Below are positions 6,560 through 14,657 of a stretch of DNA of 15,170 nucleotides, one piece after another. Within the stretch, counting starts at the first letter, position 1. Each line of letters opens with the position of its first letter. The notes below the pieces were generated by a model, which saw nothing but the letters and a program-made list of their open reading frames with translations, ran no database searches and was not told where the DNA came from. The position numbers and the translations under genes are program-made. This stretch comes from Modestobacter sp. (GTDB lineage: Bacteria > Actinomycetota > Actinomycetes > Mycobacteriales > Geodermatophilaceae): contig JAOPWG010000008.1 in the NCBI GenBank assembly GCA_025965775.1, forward strand, positions 1-15,170, written 5' to 3'.

Positions 6560-6966
6560 CGAGCTCCTCCGCGTCTGCGCTGACGCTCGGCACGGCCGCC
6601 CGGAAAACCGGCCGTTGCGCCGGATGCTAAGGGGCCGCGGCGTCCCCGGGCATCCTCCGCCGAGTCCGAGCACGTTGGTACCAGGCCACCGCACGGACAT
6701 CCCACCGCACGGACGTCCCACCGTCGGGGCCGCCCGACCGGCCCGTGAGCCGGGTTCCCCCGTCACCAGCGCCGACCGCACGGACGTCCAACGCCGGCCG
6801 CCCCGCGTCCAATCCAGCGACGCGACCCGGGGTGCAGCCTCCGCCTCGCCGGTGCCCACCGGCAGTCGTGACCTGCCCGCCGGCGACGACCGACGAACCG
6901 CAGACCTCCAGCACCTCGCCCCCGGCCGGCCACCCGCGCCCGGCCGACCACAGACCAGGAGCCCGC
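6560..6966. promoter_or_regulatory. Divergent regulatory region between AraC-type regulator and serine hydrolase
   Basis: These 407 bases separate the two divergent genes and contain no supported gene. They must hold both promoters. On the minus strand TTAGCAT near 6624-6630 is a weak -10-like candidate for the regulator gene. The main structure is the three 16-bp repeats at 6688-6790, listed separately, and a TGGTACCA palindrome at 6676-6683 just beside the first of them. The long open frames crossing the region are Arg/Pro-rich and lack ribosome binding sites. Confidence 0.5.
6688..6790. repeat. Three direct copies of a 16-bp element, candidate AraC-type operator
   Basis: ACCGCACGGACATCCC (6688-6703) is followed directly by ACCGCACGGACGTCCC (6704-6719). 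A third copy, ACCGCACGGACGTCCA, lies at 6775-6790. The copies differ by one or two bases, and the last two contain the palindrome GGACGTCC. Two abutting copies plus one 71 bases further on, in the divergent promoter region of an AraC-type gene, suggest binding sites for that regulator with possible DNA looping. The repeat is seen directly; the function is inferred. Confidence 0.55.
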
Positions 6967-8124
6967 ATGGACACCGCAGCCATCGACACCGTCCTCGCCG
7001 AAGCCGTCGCCAGCGGCGCCGTCCCCAACGTGACCGTGATGGCCGCGGACCGGGACGGCGTCGTCTACGAGGGTGCGGCCGGGCCGCGCGTCGCCGGCGG
7101 GGACGAGCCGGTCAGCGCCGACACCCACTACCGGATCATGTCCATGACGAAGATGGTCGCCACCGTGGCGGCCCTCCAGCAGGTCGAGCGGGGGTTGCTC
7201 GACCTGGACGCCCCGGTGGAGCAGTACCGCCCCGAGTTCGCCGACCTCCAGGTGCTCGACGGCTTCGACGGGGACACGCCGCGGCTGCGCCCGCCGGCCT
7301 CGAAGGCGACGGTCAAGCAGCTGATCACCCATACCGCCGGGTTCGGGTACTGGTTCTTCAGCCCCGACCTGGTGCGCTGGGAGGCCGCGACCGGCACGCC
7401 CAACGTCCTGTCCGGGTCCGAGGTGATCTTCGGGGCGCCGCTGATCGCCGACCCGGGCACCCGCTTCGAGTACGGCATCAACACCGACTGGCTCGGCCGG
7501 GTCGTCGAGGCGGTCAGCGGCATGACCCTCGACGTCGCGGTCAAGGAGGGCGTCACCGGCCCGCTGGGCATGAACGAGACGTCCTTCGCGCCCACCGCCG
7601 GACAGCGGGAGGACGTGGTCCCGATCCACCTGAGGGGCGTCGACGGCGCCTGGGCGGCCAGCGAGATCGAGCTCAACCCGCAACCCGAGTACTACGCCGG
7701 GGGTCATGGCCTGTACTCCACACCCCGGGACTACCTGCTGTTGCAGCGCGCGCTGCTGGGCAACGGCGAGCTGGAGGGGACCCGGATCCTGCAGGAGGCC
7801 ACCGTCGAGGCGGCCTTCACCAACCAGATCGGCGACCTGGACTTCCCGGCCGCGATCCCCACGGCAGACCCGGCCTCGACGATGGACTTCGCCGCCGGCC
7901 CCGGCTACAAGTGGGGCTACGGACTGCTGCTGAACTCCGCCGACGTCCCCGGCCGTCGCCGCGCCGGCAGCGGGGCGTGGGCGGGGTTGTGCAACACCCA
8001 CTTCTGGGTCGACCGGACCACCGGGGTCACCGGCGCGGTCTACACCCAGACGCTGCCCTTCGTGACGCCGGAGGTGTTCCAGGTCTACACCGACGTCGAG
8101 ACCGCGCTGTACGCCGCGCTCTGA
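6967..8124 (+). CDS. Serine hydrolase of the beta-lactamase family (class C / family VIII esterase-like)
   Basis: The 385-residue protein starts at ATG 6967 with AGGAG five bases upstream. The in-frame extension back to 6745 is Pro/Thr-rich and rejected. The active-site SxxK motif is S59-M-T-K62 in YRIMSMTKMVATVAALQQVERG. The second motif, usually YxN, is Y169 in FEYGINTDWLGRVVEAVSG. The third, corresponding to KTG, is probably in GSGAWAG (334-340) before the THFWVDRTTGVTG strand. There is no signal peptide, so the enzyme is likely cytoplasmic and an esterase or peptidase-type hydrolase rather than a secreted antibiotic beta-lactamase. Natural substrates of such proteins are mostly unknown. 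It is divergent from an AraC-type regulator that may control it, and is followed by a strong hairpin before recC. Confidence 0.92.
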   Translation: MDTAAIDTVLAEAVASGAVPNVTVMAADRDGVVYEGAAGPRVAGGDEPVSADTHYRIMSMTKMVATVAALQQVERGLLDLDAPVEQYRPEFADLQVLDGFDGDTPRLRPPASKATVKQLITHTAGFGYWFFSPDLVRWEAATGTPNVLSGSEVIFGAPLIADPGTRFEYGINTDWLGRVVEAVSGMTLDVAVKEGVTGPLGMNETSFAPTAGQREDVVPIHLRGVDGAWAASEIELNPQPEYYAGGHGLYSTPRDYLLLQRALLGNGELEGTRILQEATVEAAFTNQIGDLDFPAAIPTADPASTMDFAAGPGYKWGYGLLLNSADVPGRRRAGSGAWAGLCNTHFWVDRTTGVTGAVYTQTLPFVTPEVFQVYTDVETALYAAL

Positions 8125-8136
8125 CCCGGAGCCGCG

Positions 8137-8173
8137 CCCCTCCGGCCGTGTCCGTCCGGACCTGTCGGAGGGG
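8137..8173. terminator. Hairpin between the serine hydrolase gene and recC
   Basis: CCCCTCCG (8137-8144) pairs perfectly with CGGAGGGG (8166-8173) as an 8-bp stem, extendable by three pairs past a bulge. The 21-base loop can form its own small stem (GTCC...GGAC). It begins 12 bases after the hydrolase stop, so it is a plausible terminator without a T tract. It also sits directly upstream of the recC promoter region, so an additional role as an operator is possible. Confidence 0.5.
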
Positions 8174-8178
8174 TGCGG

Positions 8179-8184
8179 TAGACA
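8179..8184 (+). promoter_or_regulatory. Candidate -10 element for a leaderless recC transcript
   Basis: TAGACA (8179-8184), resembling the actinobacterial TANNNT -10 box, ends six bases before the recC GTG. An in-frame TAG at 8179-8181 blocks any earlier start, and the only Shine-Dalgarno-like GGAGGGG (8167-8173) is 17 bases from the start, too far to serve it. A leaderless mRNA that begins at the GTG would fit. No clear -35 box is seen. Confidence 0.4.
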
Positions 8185-8190
8185 GGCCGG

Positions 8191-11100
8191 GTGCTGCATC
8201 TCCACCGCGCGGAGCGGACCGCGCGTCTCGCCGACGGCCTGGCGGAGGTGCTGCGCGTCCCGCTGGCCGACCCGTTCGCCCAAGAGGTCGTGGCGGTCCC
8301 GGCGAAGGGGGTCGAGCGGTGGCTGGCCCAGCGGCTGTCCACGGTCCTCGGCGCGGGCGCGGCCGGTGACGGCATCTGCTCGGGCATCGACTTCCCCTCC
8401 ACCGGGCGGCTGATCGGCACGACGTTGGCGGCGGCCGGCGGCACCGAGCCCGGCGACGATCCGTGGTCCAGGCCGCTGTGGCCGCTGCTGGAGGTCATCG
8501 ACGACTGCCTCGGCGAGCCGTGGTGCGCCGCCCTGGCCCGGCACCTGGGCGCCGGTACCGGGCCCGACGACCACCGCCGGGGGCGGCGCTGGGCCAGCGC
8601 CGCCCACCTGGCGGAGCTGTTCAGCTCCTACGCCGCCGCCCGCCCGCAGATGCTGCGCGACTGGGCTGCCGGCCGTGACACCGACGGCCGCGGTCCGCTC
8701 GCCGGCGACCTGGTGTGGCAGGCGCAGCTGTGGCGGCGGCTGCGGGAACGCCTGGGCCCCAGCCCGGCCGAACACCTCGACGCCAGCTGCGCGGCGCTGC
8801 GCGCCGACCCCGGCCTGTCCGGCCTCCCCGGGCGGCTGAGCGTCTTCGGACCGACCCGGCTGTCCACCGCGTCGCTGGCGGTGCTCGACGCCCTGGCCGC
8901 CCACCGCGATGTGCACGTCTGGCTGCCGCACCCCAGCCCGGGGCTGTGGGCGGAGCTGCAGGGCCGCACCGCCGTCCGGCGGCGCGCGGACGCCACCGCC
9001 ACGCTCGCCCGGCACCCGCTGCTGCGCAGCCTCGGCCGTGACGTGCGCGAGCTGCAGCTGCGACTGCCGGAGCACCTCGACATCCACCACGGGGACGACG
9101 AGCGGCCGGGCACGCTGCTGGGGCGGCTGCAGACCGACCTGCGCGAGGACCGGCTGCCCGCGGCCGCCGGGCTCGACGACACGGTCCAGGTGCACGCCTG
9201 CCACGGCCCGGCCCGCCAGGTCGAGGTGCTGCGCGAGGTGCTGCTGCGCCTGTTCCAGGACGACCCGACGCTCGAACCCCGCGACGTCCTGGTGCTGTGC
9301 CCGGACGTCGAGACGTTCGCCCCGCTGATCTCGGCCTCCTTCGGTCTCGGCCCCGGGCTGCCACACCCGGGCAACGCGCTGCGGGTCCGGCTCGCCGACC
9401 GCAGCCTGCGGCAGACCAACCCGCTGCTGGACACCGTGGCCGCGCTGCTCGACCTGGCGCAGAGCCGGGTGACGGCCAGCCAGGTGCTCGACCTCGCCGC
9501 CACCCCGGGCGTGCGCCGGATGTTCGGCTTCACCGACGAGGACCTGGAGCGCATCCGCGACTGGGTCGCCCGGTCCGGGGTGCGCTGGGGGATCGACCCG
9601 GCCGCCCGGGCCCCTTTCGGCATGGACGGCGTCGCGCAGAACACCTGGCGCGCCGGCCTGGACCGGGTGCTGCTGGGCGTGACCACCTCGGAGGACCAGC
9701 CGGTGTGGCTCGACCTCGCCCTGCCGCTCGACGACGTCGACAGCAGCGACATCGACCTCGCCGGAAGGCTGGCCGAGCTGCTCGACCGGCTGGAGGACGT
9801 GCTGGCGGCACTGGCCGGTGAACACCCGGTCGGGCACTGGGTCGACACGCTGACCGGTGCCCTCGACACGCTGACCGCGACCGATACCGCCGACGCCTGG
9901 CAGCTGGCGCAGGCCCGCCACGAGCTCACCGAGGCCGGCGAGGGCGGCCACAGCCCGGTCCGGCTCGCCGACGTCCGGGCCATGCTCGCCGGTCGGCTGC
10001 GCGGGCGGCCCACGCGCGCCAACTTCCGCACCGGCAACCTGACGGTCTGCACGCTGGTGCCCATGCGGTCGGTGCCGCACCGGGTGGTCGTGCTGCTCGG
10101 CCTGGACGACGGGGTCTTCCCGCGCACCGGCGGGGTCGACGGGGACGACGTGCTGGCCCGCGACCCGGGCGTCGGCGAACGGGACGGTCGCAGCGAGGAC
10201 CGGCAGCTGCTCCTGGACGCCCTGCTGGCCGCCGGTGACCGGCTGGTGGTGCTCTACACCGGCGCCGACCCGGTCAGCGGGGCCCCGCGGCCGCCGGCAG
10301 TGCCGGTCGGCGAGCTGCTCGACGTCGTGGACGCGATGGTGCCCGGCGGCCGGGACCGGCTGGTCCGGCACCACCCGCTCCAGCCCTTCGACGTCCGCCA
10401 GTTCACCGGCGTGACGCCCTTCAGCTTCGACCCGGTGAGCCTGGCCGGCGCGCGGCAGGCCGGGCGCCCCCGGCAGCCAGCGCCGCCGCGGCCGGTCCTC
10501 CCACCGCGCACCGGGCCGATCGCGCTGGCCGACCTGGTCGCCTTCGTCGAGAACCCGGTCCGGGCCCACCTGCGGCAGCGCCTGCGGATCACGCTCCCCG
10601 GCGAGGACGACGAGGTCCAGGACGCGCTGTCGGCCTCGCTGGACGCACTGCAGGAGTGGGCGGTGGGGGAGCGGCTGCTGTCTGCGGGGCTGCGCGGCAT
10701 GCCTACCGCGGACGCCGAGCGCAGCGAGTGGCTGCGCGGCACCCTGCCGCCGGGGTCGCTGGGCCGGGCGGTGCTCACCCGGGTCGGTGGCCGGGTGGCA
10801 CCGCTGGTGGCGGTCGGTGCGCCGCTGCTGGTCGCCCCGCCCCGGTCGGTCGACGTGCGCCTCCTCGTCGCTGGCCGCGAGCTCAGCGGCACGGTGAACG
10901 GGGTCCGGGACGACGCGGTCGTGAGCGTCACCTACTCCAGCCTGTCGGCCCGGCACCGGGCGCGCGCCTGGGTCCTCGCCCTGGCGCTCGCCGCCGGGGA
11001 CGGGGGCGGCCGGGCGGTGACCGTCGGCCGGTACGGCAACCGGGCGCGGACCTCGACGATCGTCGCCCCGGCCGACCCGCAGGGCGTGCTGGCCGACCTG

Positions 11101-11418
11101 GTCGACCTCTACGACCGGGGGATGTGCGAGCCGCTGCCGCTGCTGACGAAGACGTCGGCGGCCTACGCCGCGGCGCGGCTGGGGGGCGGCACGGTGGACC
11201 AGGCGCTGGAAAGCGCCGGGCGCGACTGGCGCAGCGCGTTCGGCGGGGAGCGGGAGGACCGGCACGTGCAGTACGTGTGGGGTGCGGACGCCGCGCTGAC
11301 CGACCTGCTGACCGCGCCCCCGGGCGCCGGCGAGCAGTGGCCGGGGGAGAGGACCCGGTTCGGTGCGCTGGCCTGCCGGATGTGGGCGCCGGTCCGGGAT
11401 GCGGAGCAGCTGGCATGA
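8191..11418 (+). CDS. recC: Exodeoxyribonuclease V subunit gamma (RecC)
   Basis: This 1075-residue protein (E. coli RecC is about 1120) is the scaffold and sequence-recognition subunit of the RecBCD helicase-nuclease, which processes double-strand DNA ends in the cytoplasm. It has a helicase-like fold without a Walker A motif. Family landmarks visible are VPAKGVERWLAQRLS (36-50), the segment VLCPDVETFAPLI (368-380) and GLDDGVFPR (637-645). The C-terminal part holds the inactivated nuclease-like domain and lacks the DYK-type motif seen in RecB. The GTG at 8191 is the first possible start after an in-frame stop. The gene overlaps recB by four bases (ATGA), so the subunits are translationally coupled. 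Whether the residues that read Chi are conserved cannot be judged by eye. Confidence 0.95.
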   Translation: MLHLHRAERTARLADGLAEVLRVPLADPFAQEVVAVPAKGVERWLAQRLSTVLGAGAAGDGICSGIDFPSTGRLIGTTLAAAGGTEPGDDPWSRPLWPLLEVIDDCLGEPWCAALARHLGAGTGPDDHRRGRRWASAAHLAELFSSYAAARPQMLRDWAAGRDTDGRGPLAGDLVWQAQLWRRLRERLGPSPAEHLDASCAALRADPGLSGLPGRLSVFGPTRLSTASLAVLDALAAHRDVHVWLPHPSPGLWAELQGRTAVRRRADATATLARHPLLRSLGRDVRELQLRLPEHLDIHHGDDERPGTLLGRLQTDLREDRLPAAAGLDDTVQVHACHGPARQVEVLREVLLRLFQDDPTLEPRDVLVLCPDVETFAPLISASFGLGPGLPHPGNALRVRLADRSLRQTNPLLDTVAALLDLAQSRVTASQVLDLAATPGVRRMFGFTDEDLERIRDWVARSGVRWGIDPAARAPFGMDGVAQNTWRAGLDRVLLGVTTSEDQPVWLDLALPLDDVDSSDIDLAGRLAELLDRLEDVLAALAGEHPVGHWVDTLTGALDTLTATDTADAWQLAQARHELTEAGEGGHSPVRLADVRAMLAGRLRGRPTRANFRTGNLTVCTLVPMRSVPHRVVVLLGLDDGVFPRTGGVDGDDVLARDPGVGERDGRSEDRQLLLDALLAAGDRLVVLYTGADPVSGAPRPPAVPVGELLDVVDAMVPGGRDRLVRHHPLQPFDVRQFTGVTPFSFDPVSLAGARQAGRPRQPAPPRPVLPPRTGPIALADLVAFVENPVRAHLRQRLRITLPGEDDEVQDALSASLDALQEWAVGERLLSAGLRGMPTADAERSEWLRGTLPPGSLGRAVLTRVGGRVAPLVAVGAPLLVAPPRSVDVRLLVAGRELSGTVNGVRDDAVVSVTYSSLSARHRARAWVLALALAAGDGGGRAVTVGRYGNRARTSTIVAPADPQGVLADLVDLYDRGMCEPLPLLTKTSAAYAAARLGGGTVDQALESAGRDWRSAFGGEREDRHVQYVWGADAALTDLLTAPPGAGEQWPGERTRFGALACRMWAPVRDAEQLA

Positions 11419-14400
11419 CGCCGTTCGACGTCTGCGGACCCCTGCCGGAGGGCACGACGGTGCTCGAGGCCAGCGCCGGGACCGGCAAGACCTTCACCAT
11501 CGCCGCGCTGACCGCCCGCTACGTGGCCGAGGGGCACGCCGACCTGTCGCAGATCATGCTGGTCACCTTCGGCAACGCCGCCTCCCGAGAGCTCCGTGAC
11601 CGGGTGCGCGAGCGGCTGGTCAGCGCCGAGGCGGGGCTGCGCGATCCCGCCGCCGCGAGGGTCGCCGCCGACCCGGTGCTACGGCTGCTGGCCGACGCCC
11701 CGGACGAGGAGGTGGCGGCGCGAGGTGAGCGGCTCGCCCGAGCGCTGGCCGGCTTCGATGCGGCCACGATCGCCACCACCCACTCGTTCTGCTCGCAGAT
11801 GCTCGCCGGTCTGGGGATGGCCGCCGACGCCGACCCGACCGCCACGTTCACCGAGGACGTCGACGACCTGGTCCGGGAGGTCGTCGACGACCTCTACCTG
11901 CGGACCTTCACCGCCGACCGGACCGGTCCGCCGTTCCTCAGCCACGACGAACTGCTGGACCTCGGCCGGCGCGCCGTGGGCAGCGACCGGCAGGCCGACC
12001 TGTGGCCGCTCTCGGACGAGGGCACGCCCGGGCGGCGGCGCAAGGCTGCGGAGGCGGTGCGCCGGGAGGTGGAGCGGCGCAAGCGGCGGCTCGGGCTGGT
12101 CGACTACGACGACTGGCTCAGCCTGCTCCGCGACGCCCTCACCGACCCGGTGCACGGGGCGGTGGCCTGCGACCGGGTCGGGTCCCGCTACCGGATGGTG
12201 CTGGTCGACGAGTTCCAGGACACCGACCCCGTCCAGTGGGAGGTGCTGCGGCGGGCCTTCCACGGCCGCACCACGCTGGTGCTCATCGGCGACCCCAAGC
12301 AGGCGATCTACGCCTTCCGCGGCGGCGACGTGAGCACCTACCTGGCAGCCGCCTCGGTGGCCGGCACCGCGGCGACGCTGACCCGTAACTGGCGCAGTGA
12401 CCAGCCGCTGCTCGGGGCGCTGGACCAGGTTCTCGGCGGCGCCGCGCTCGGCGACCCACGCATCGTCGTCCGACCGGTCGACGCCGCCCATCCGCAGCCG
12501 CGACTGGCCGCGGCCGGCGCGCCGCTGCGGCTGCGCCGGCTGTCGCGCACCGGGCACGGACCGCTCTACCGGGGCCTGCCCCGGGTGGGCGCGCTGCGCG
12601 AGGCCGTGGCCCGTGACGTCGCCGCCGACGTCGTCGCGCTCCTGTCGGGGCCGGCGCAGTACAGCGACCGGCCGGTGCAGCCCGGTGACGTCGCGGTGCT
12701 GGTGCGCACCAACAAGCAGGGTCAGCTGGTCCGGGCCGCTCTCGGGGCGGCCGGGGTGCCGGCGGTGCTGGCCGGCGGCGGCAGCGTGTTCACCACGGCC
12801 GGCGCAGGGTCGTGGCTCGTCCTCCTGGAGGCCCTGGAGCAGCCGCACCGCGCGGGCCGCGTGCGGGCGGCGGCCCTGTCGGTGTTCCTGCCGGAGGACG
12901 AGGCGTCCCTGGACGCCGGCGGCGACGCCCTGGCCGACCGGCTCGGTCCGCGGCTGCGGCGCTGGGCCGACCTGCTCGCCGACCGGGGGGTGGCGGCGTT
13001 CCTCGAGGTGCTCACCGCCGAGGAGCGCCTGCCCGAGCGGGTGCTGGCCCGACCGGACGGCGAGCGCGTGCTCACCGACCTGCGGCACATCGGCCAGGTG
13101 CTGCACGCCGCCGCGCTGCGCGAGTCGCTGGGGCTGAGCGCGCTCGTCGAGTGGCTGCGCCGGCGCATCGCCCAGGCCGCCGTCGAGGGTGCCGAGGAGC
13201 GCAGCCGGCGGCTGGAGTCCGACGCCGCCGCCGTCCAGGTGATGACCGTGCACGTGAGCAAGGGGCTGGAGTTCCCGGTGGTGTACGTGCCCTACGCCTG
13301 GGACCGGTGGGTGCCCGGCGACCTCGAGGTGCTCCGGCTGCACGACGACGCCGGACGCCGGGTCCTCGACGTCGGCGGATCGACCTCGCGCGGCTACGCC
13401 GAGGCCCGCGCCCGGCACGACGCCGAGGAGTCGGGGGAGGACCTGCGGCTGCTCTACGTCGCGCTCACGCGGGCGAAGTCCCAGGTGGTGACGCACTGGG
13501 CGCCCAGCGGCAACACCGCGGCCGCACCCCTGCACCGGCTGCTGTTCGGGGCCACCGGCCCCGGCACCCAGCCGACCGCCAGCGTGCCGCTGCCCCCCGA
13601 CGACGACGTCGCCGCCCGGCTCGCGGCGCTCGCCGGGGGCTCCGGCGGGCGGATCGGCGTCGAGGAGGTGACCGTCCGGCCGCAGGACCGCTGGGCACCA
13701 CCGGCCGACGCCCCCGCGGAGCTGTCGGTGAGCTCGTTCACCCGCACCCTGGACGAGGACTGGCGCCGCACGTCCTACAGCGCCCTCACCCGGGCCGCAC
13801 ACGAGCAACAGCTGGGCAGCGAGCCGGACGTGCCGGGCAAGGACGACGAACGCGACGCCGAGTCCGACGTGCCCGCGGCGGCCCCGGAGGGCCGGCCGTC
13901 ACCGCTCCGCGACCTGCCCGGCGGCGCCGCCTTCGGCACGCTGGTGCACGCGGTGCTGGAGGACCCCGACCCCGGCGCCCTCGACCAGCGGTGTGCCGAG
14001 GCGGTCGCCGCCGGTCTGGTCCCGGGGATCGCCGCCGCCGCGCTGGCCGACGGTCTCCGACCGGTGCTGCACACGCCGCTGGGCGACCTCGGGACCTCAC
14101 TGGCCCAGATCCCGGCCGGCGACCGGCTCGCCGAGCTGGACTTCGAGCTGCCCCTGGCCGGTGGCGACACCGCCGTCCCGCACGCCACCCTCGCCGACGT
14201 CGTCGCCCTGCTCGAGCGGTTCGACCTGGGCCCGCTCGCCGGCTACCCGCAGCTGATGGCCGGGCTGGAACCGCAGGCCCTGCGTGGCTTCCTCACCGGC
14301 AGCATCGACGCGGTCCTCCGGCTGCCCGGCCCGGTCTACGCGGTCGTGGACTACAAGACCAACCGGCTCGGGGCGGAGCCGCTGACCACCTGGCACTACC

Positions 14401-14657
14401 GGGCGGAGGCGATGGCCGAGGAGATGCAGCGGACGCACTACGTGCTGCAGGCCCTGCTGTACTCCGTGGCCCTGCACCGCTATCTGCGCTGGCGGCAACC
14501 CGGCTACGACCCGTCCCGCCACCTCGGTCCGGTCCTCTACCTGTTCGTGCGCGGCATGACCGGGCCGGACGGTCCGCCCGGTGCCGGTGTCTTCAGCTGG
14601 ACCCCGCCGCCGGCCCTGGTGACCGGGCTGTCCGACCTGCTGGCCGGGTGCCCGTGA
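11415..14657 (+). CDS. recB: Exodeoxyribonuclease V subunit beta (RecB), helicase and nuclease
   Basis: This 1080-residue UvrD-like SF1A helicase with a C-terminal nuclease domain is the 3'-5' motor and the DNA-cutting subunit of RecBCD. ATG 11415 overlaps the recC stop; the open frame extends further upstream but only as antiparallel-free shadow of recC. Walker A is ASAGTGKT with K25. Walker B is DEFQD (265-269), followed by GDPKQAIYAFRGGD (motif III) and TRNWRSD. Motif V is MTVHVSKGLEFP, and motif VI is LLYVALTRAKS with R686. The nuclease residues are all present: H845 (GTLVHAVLE), D965 (SIDAV) and D979-Y-K981 (DYKTN). It is about 100 residues shorter than E. coli RecB, and all core motifs are intact. 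It overlaps recD by four bases (GTGA). The protein is predicted to be fully active. Confidence 0.97.
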   Translation: MTPFDVCGPLPEGTTVLEASAGTGKTFTIAALTARYVAEGHADLSQIMLVTFGNAASRELRDRVRERLVSAEAGLRDPAAARVAADPVLRLLADAPDEEVAARGERLARALAGFDAATIATTHSFCSQMLAGLGMAADADPTATFTEDVDDLVREVVDDLYLRTFTADRTGPPFLSHDELLDLGRRAVGSDRQADLWPLSDEGTPGRRRKAAEAVRREVERRKRRLGLVDYDDWLSLLRDALTDPVHGAVACDRVGSRYRMVLVDEFQDTDPVQWEVLRRAFHGRTTLVLIGDPKQAIYAFRGGDVSTYLAAASVAGTAATLTRNWRSDQPLLGALDQVLGGAALGDPRIVVRPVDAAHPQPRLAAAGAPLRLRRLSRTGHGPLYRGLPRVGALREAVARDVAADVVALLSGPAQYSDRPVQPGDVAVLVRTNKQGQLVRAALGAAGVPAVLAGGGSVFTTAGAGSWLVLLEALEQPHRAGRVRAAALSVFLPEDEASLDAGGDALADRLGPRLRRWADLLADRGVAAFLEVLTAEERLPERVLARPDGERVLTDLRHIGQVLHAAALRESLGLSALVEWLRRRIAQAAVEGAEERSRRLESDAAAVQVMTVHVSKGLEFPVVYVPYAWDRWVPGDLEVLRLHDDAGRRVLDVGGSTSRGYAEARARHDAEESGEDLRLLYVALTRAKSQVVTHWAPSGNTAAAPLHRLLFGATGPGTQPTASVPLPPDDDVAARLAALAGGSGGRIGVEEVTVRPQDRWAPPADAPAELSVSSFTRTLDEDWRRTSYSALTRAAHEQQLGSEPDVPGKDDERDAESDVPAAAPEGRPSPLRDLPGGAAFGTLVHAVLEDPDPGALDQRCAEAVAAGLVPGIAAAALADGLRPVLHTPLGDLGTSLAQIPAGDRLAELDFELPLAGGDTAVPHATLADVVALLERFDLGPLAGYPQLMAGLEPQALRGFLTGSIDAVLRLPGPVYAVVDYKTNRLGAEPLTTWHYRAEAMAEEMQRTHYVLQALLYSVALHRYLRWRQPGYDPSRHLGPVLYLFVRGMTGPDGPPGAGVFSWTPPPALVTGLSDLLAGCP

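Noticed and set aside
6600..6660. CCGG-AAAA-CCGG and nearby GC-rich symmetry upstream of the AraC gene
   Set aside because: CCGG is itself a palindrome and very common here, so the symmetry is expected by chance.
6763..11265. A 1500-codon minus-strand open frame opposite recC
   Set aside because: It is rich in Arg, Pro, Gly, Gln and His with no domain, and lies fully antisense to recC and the serine hydrolase, both of which have clear motifs.
11679..13808. A 709-codon minus-strand open frame opposite recB
   Set aside because: It is a shadow of recB, whose helicase motifs lie on the plus strand. Its composition is not protein-like.
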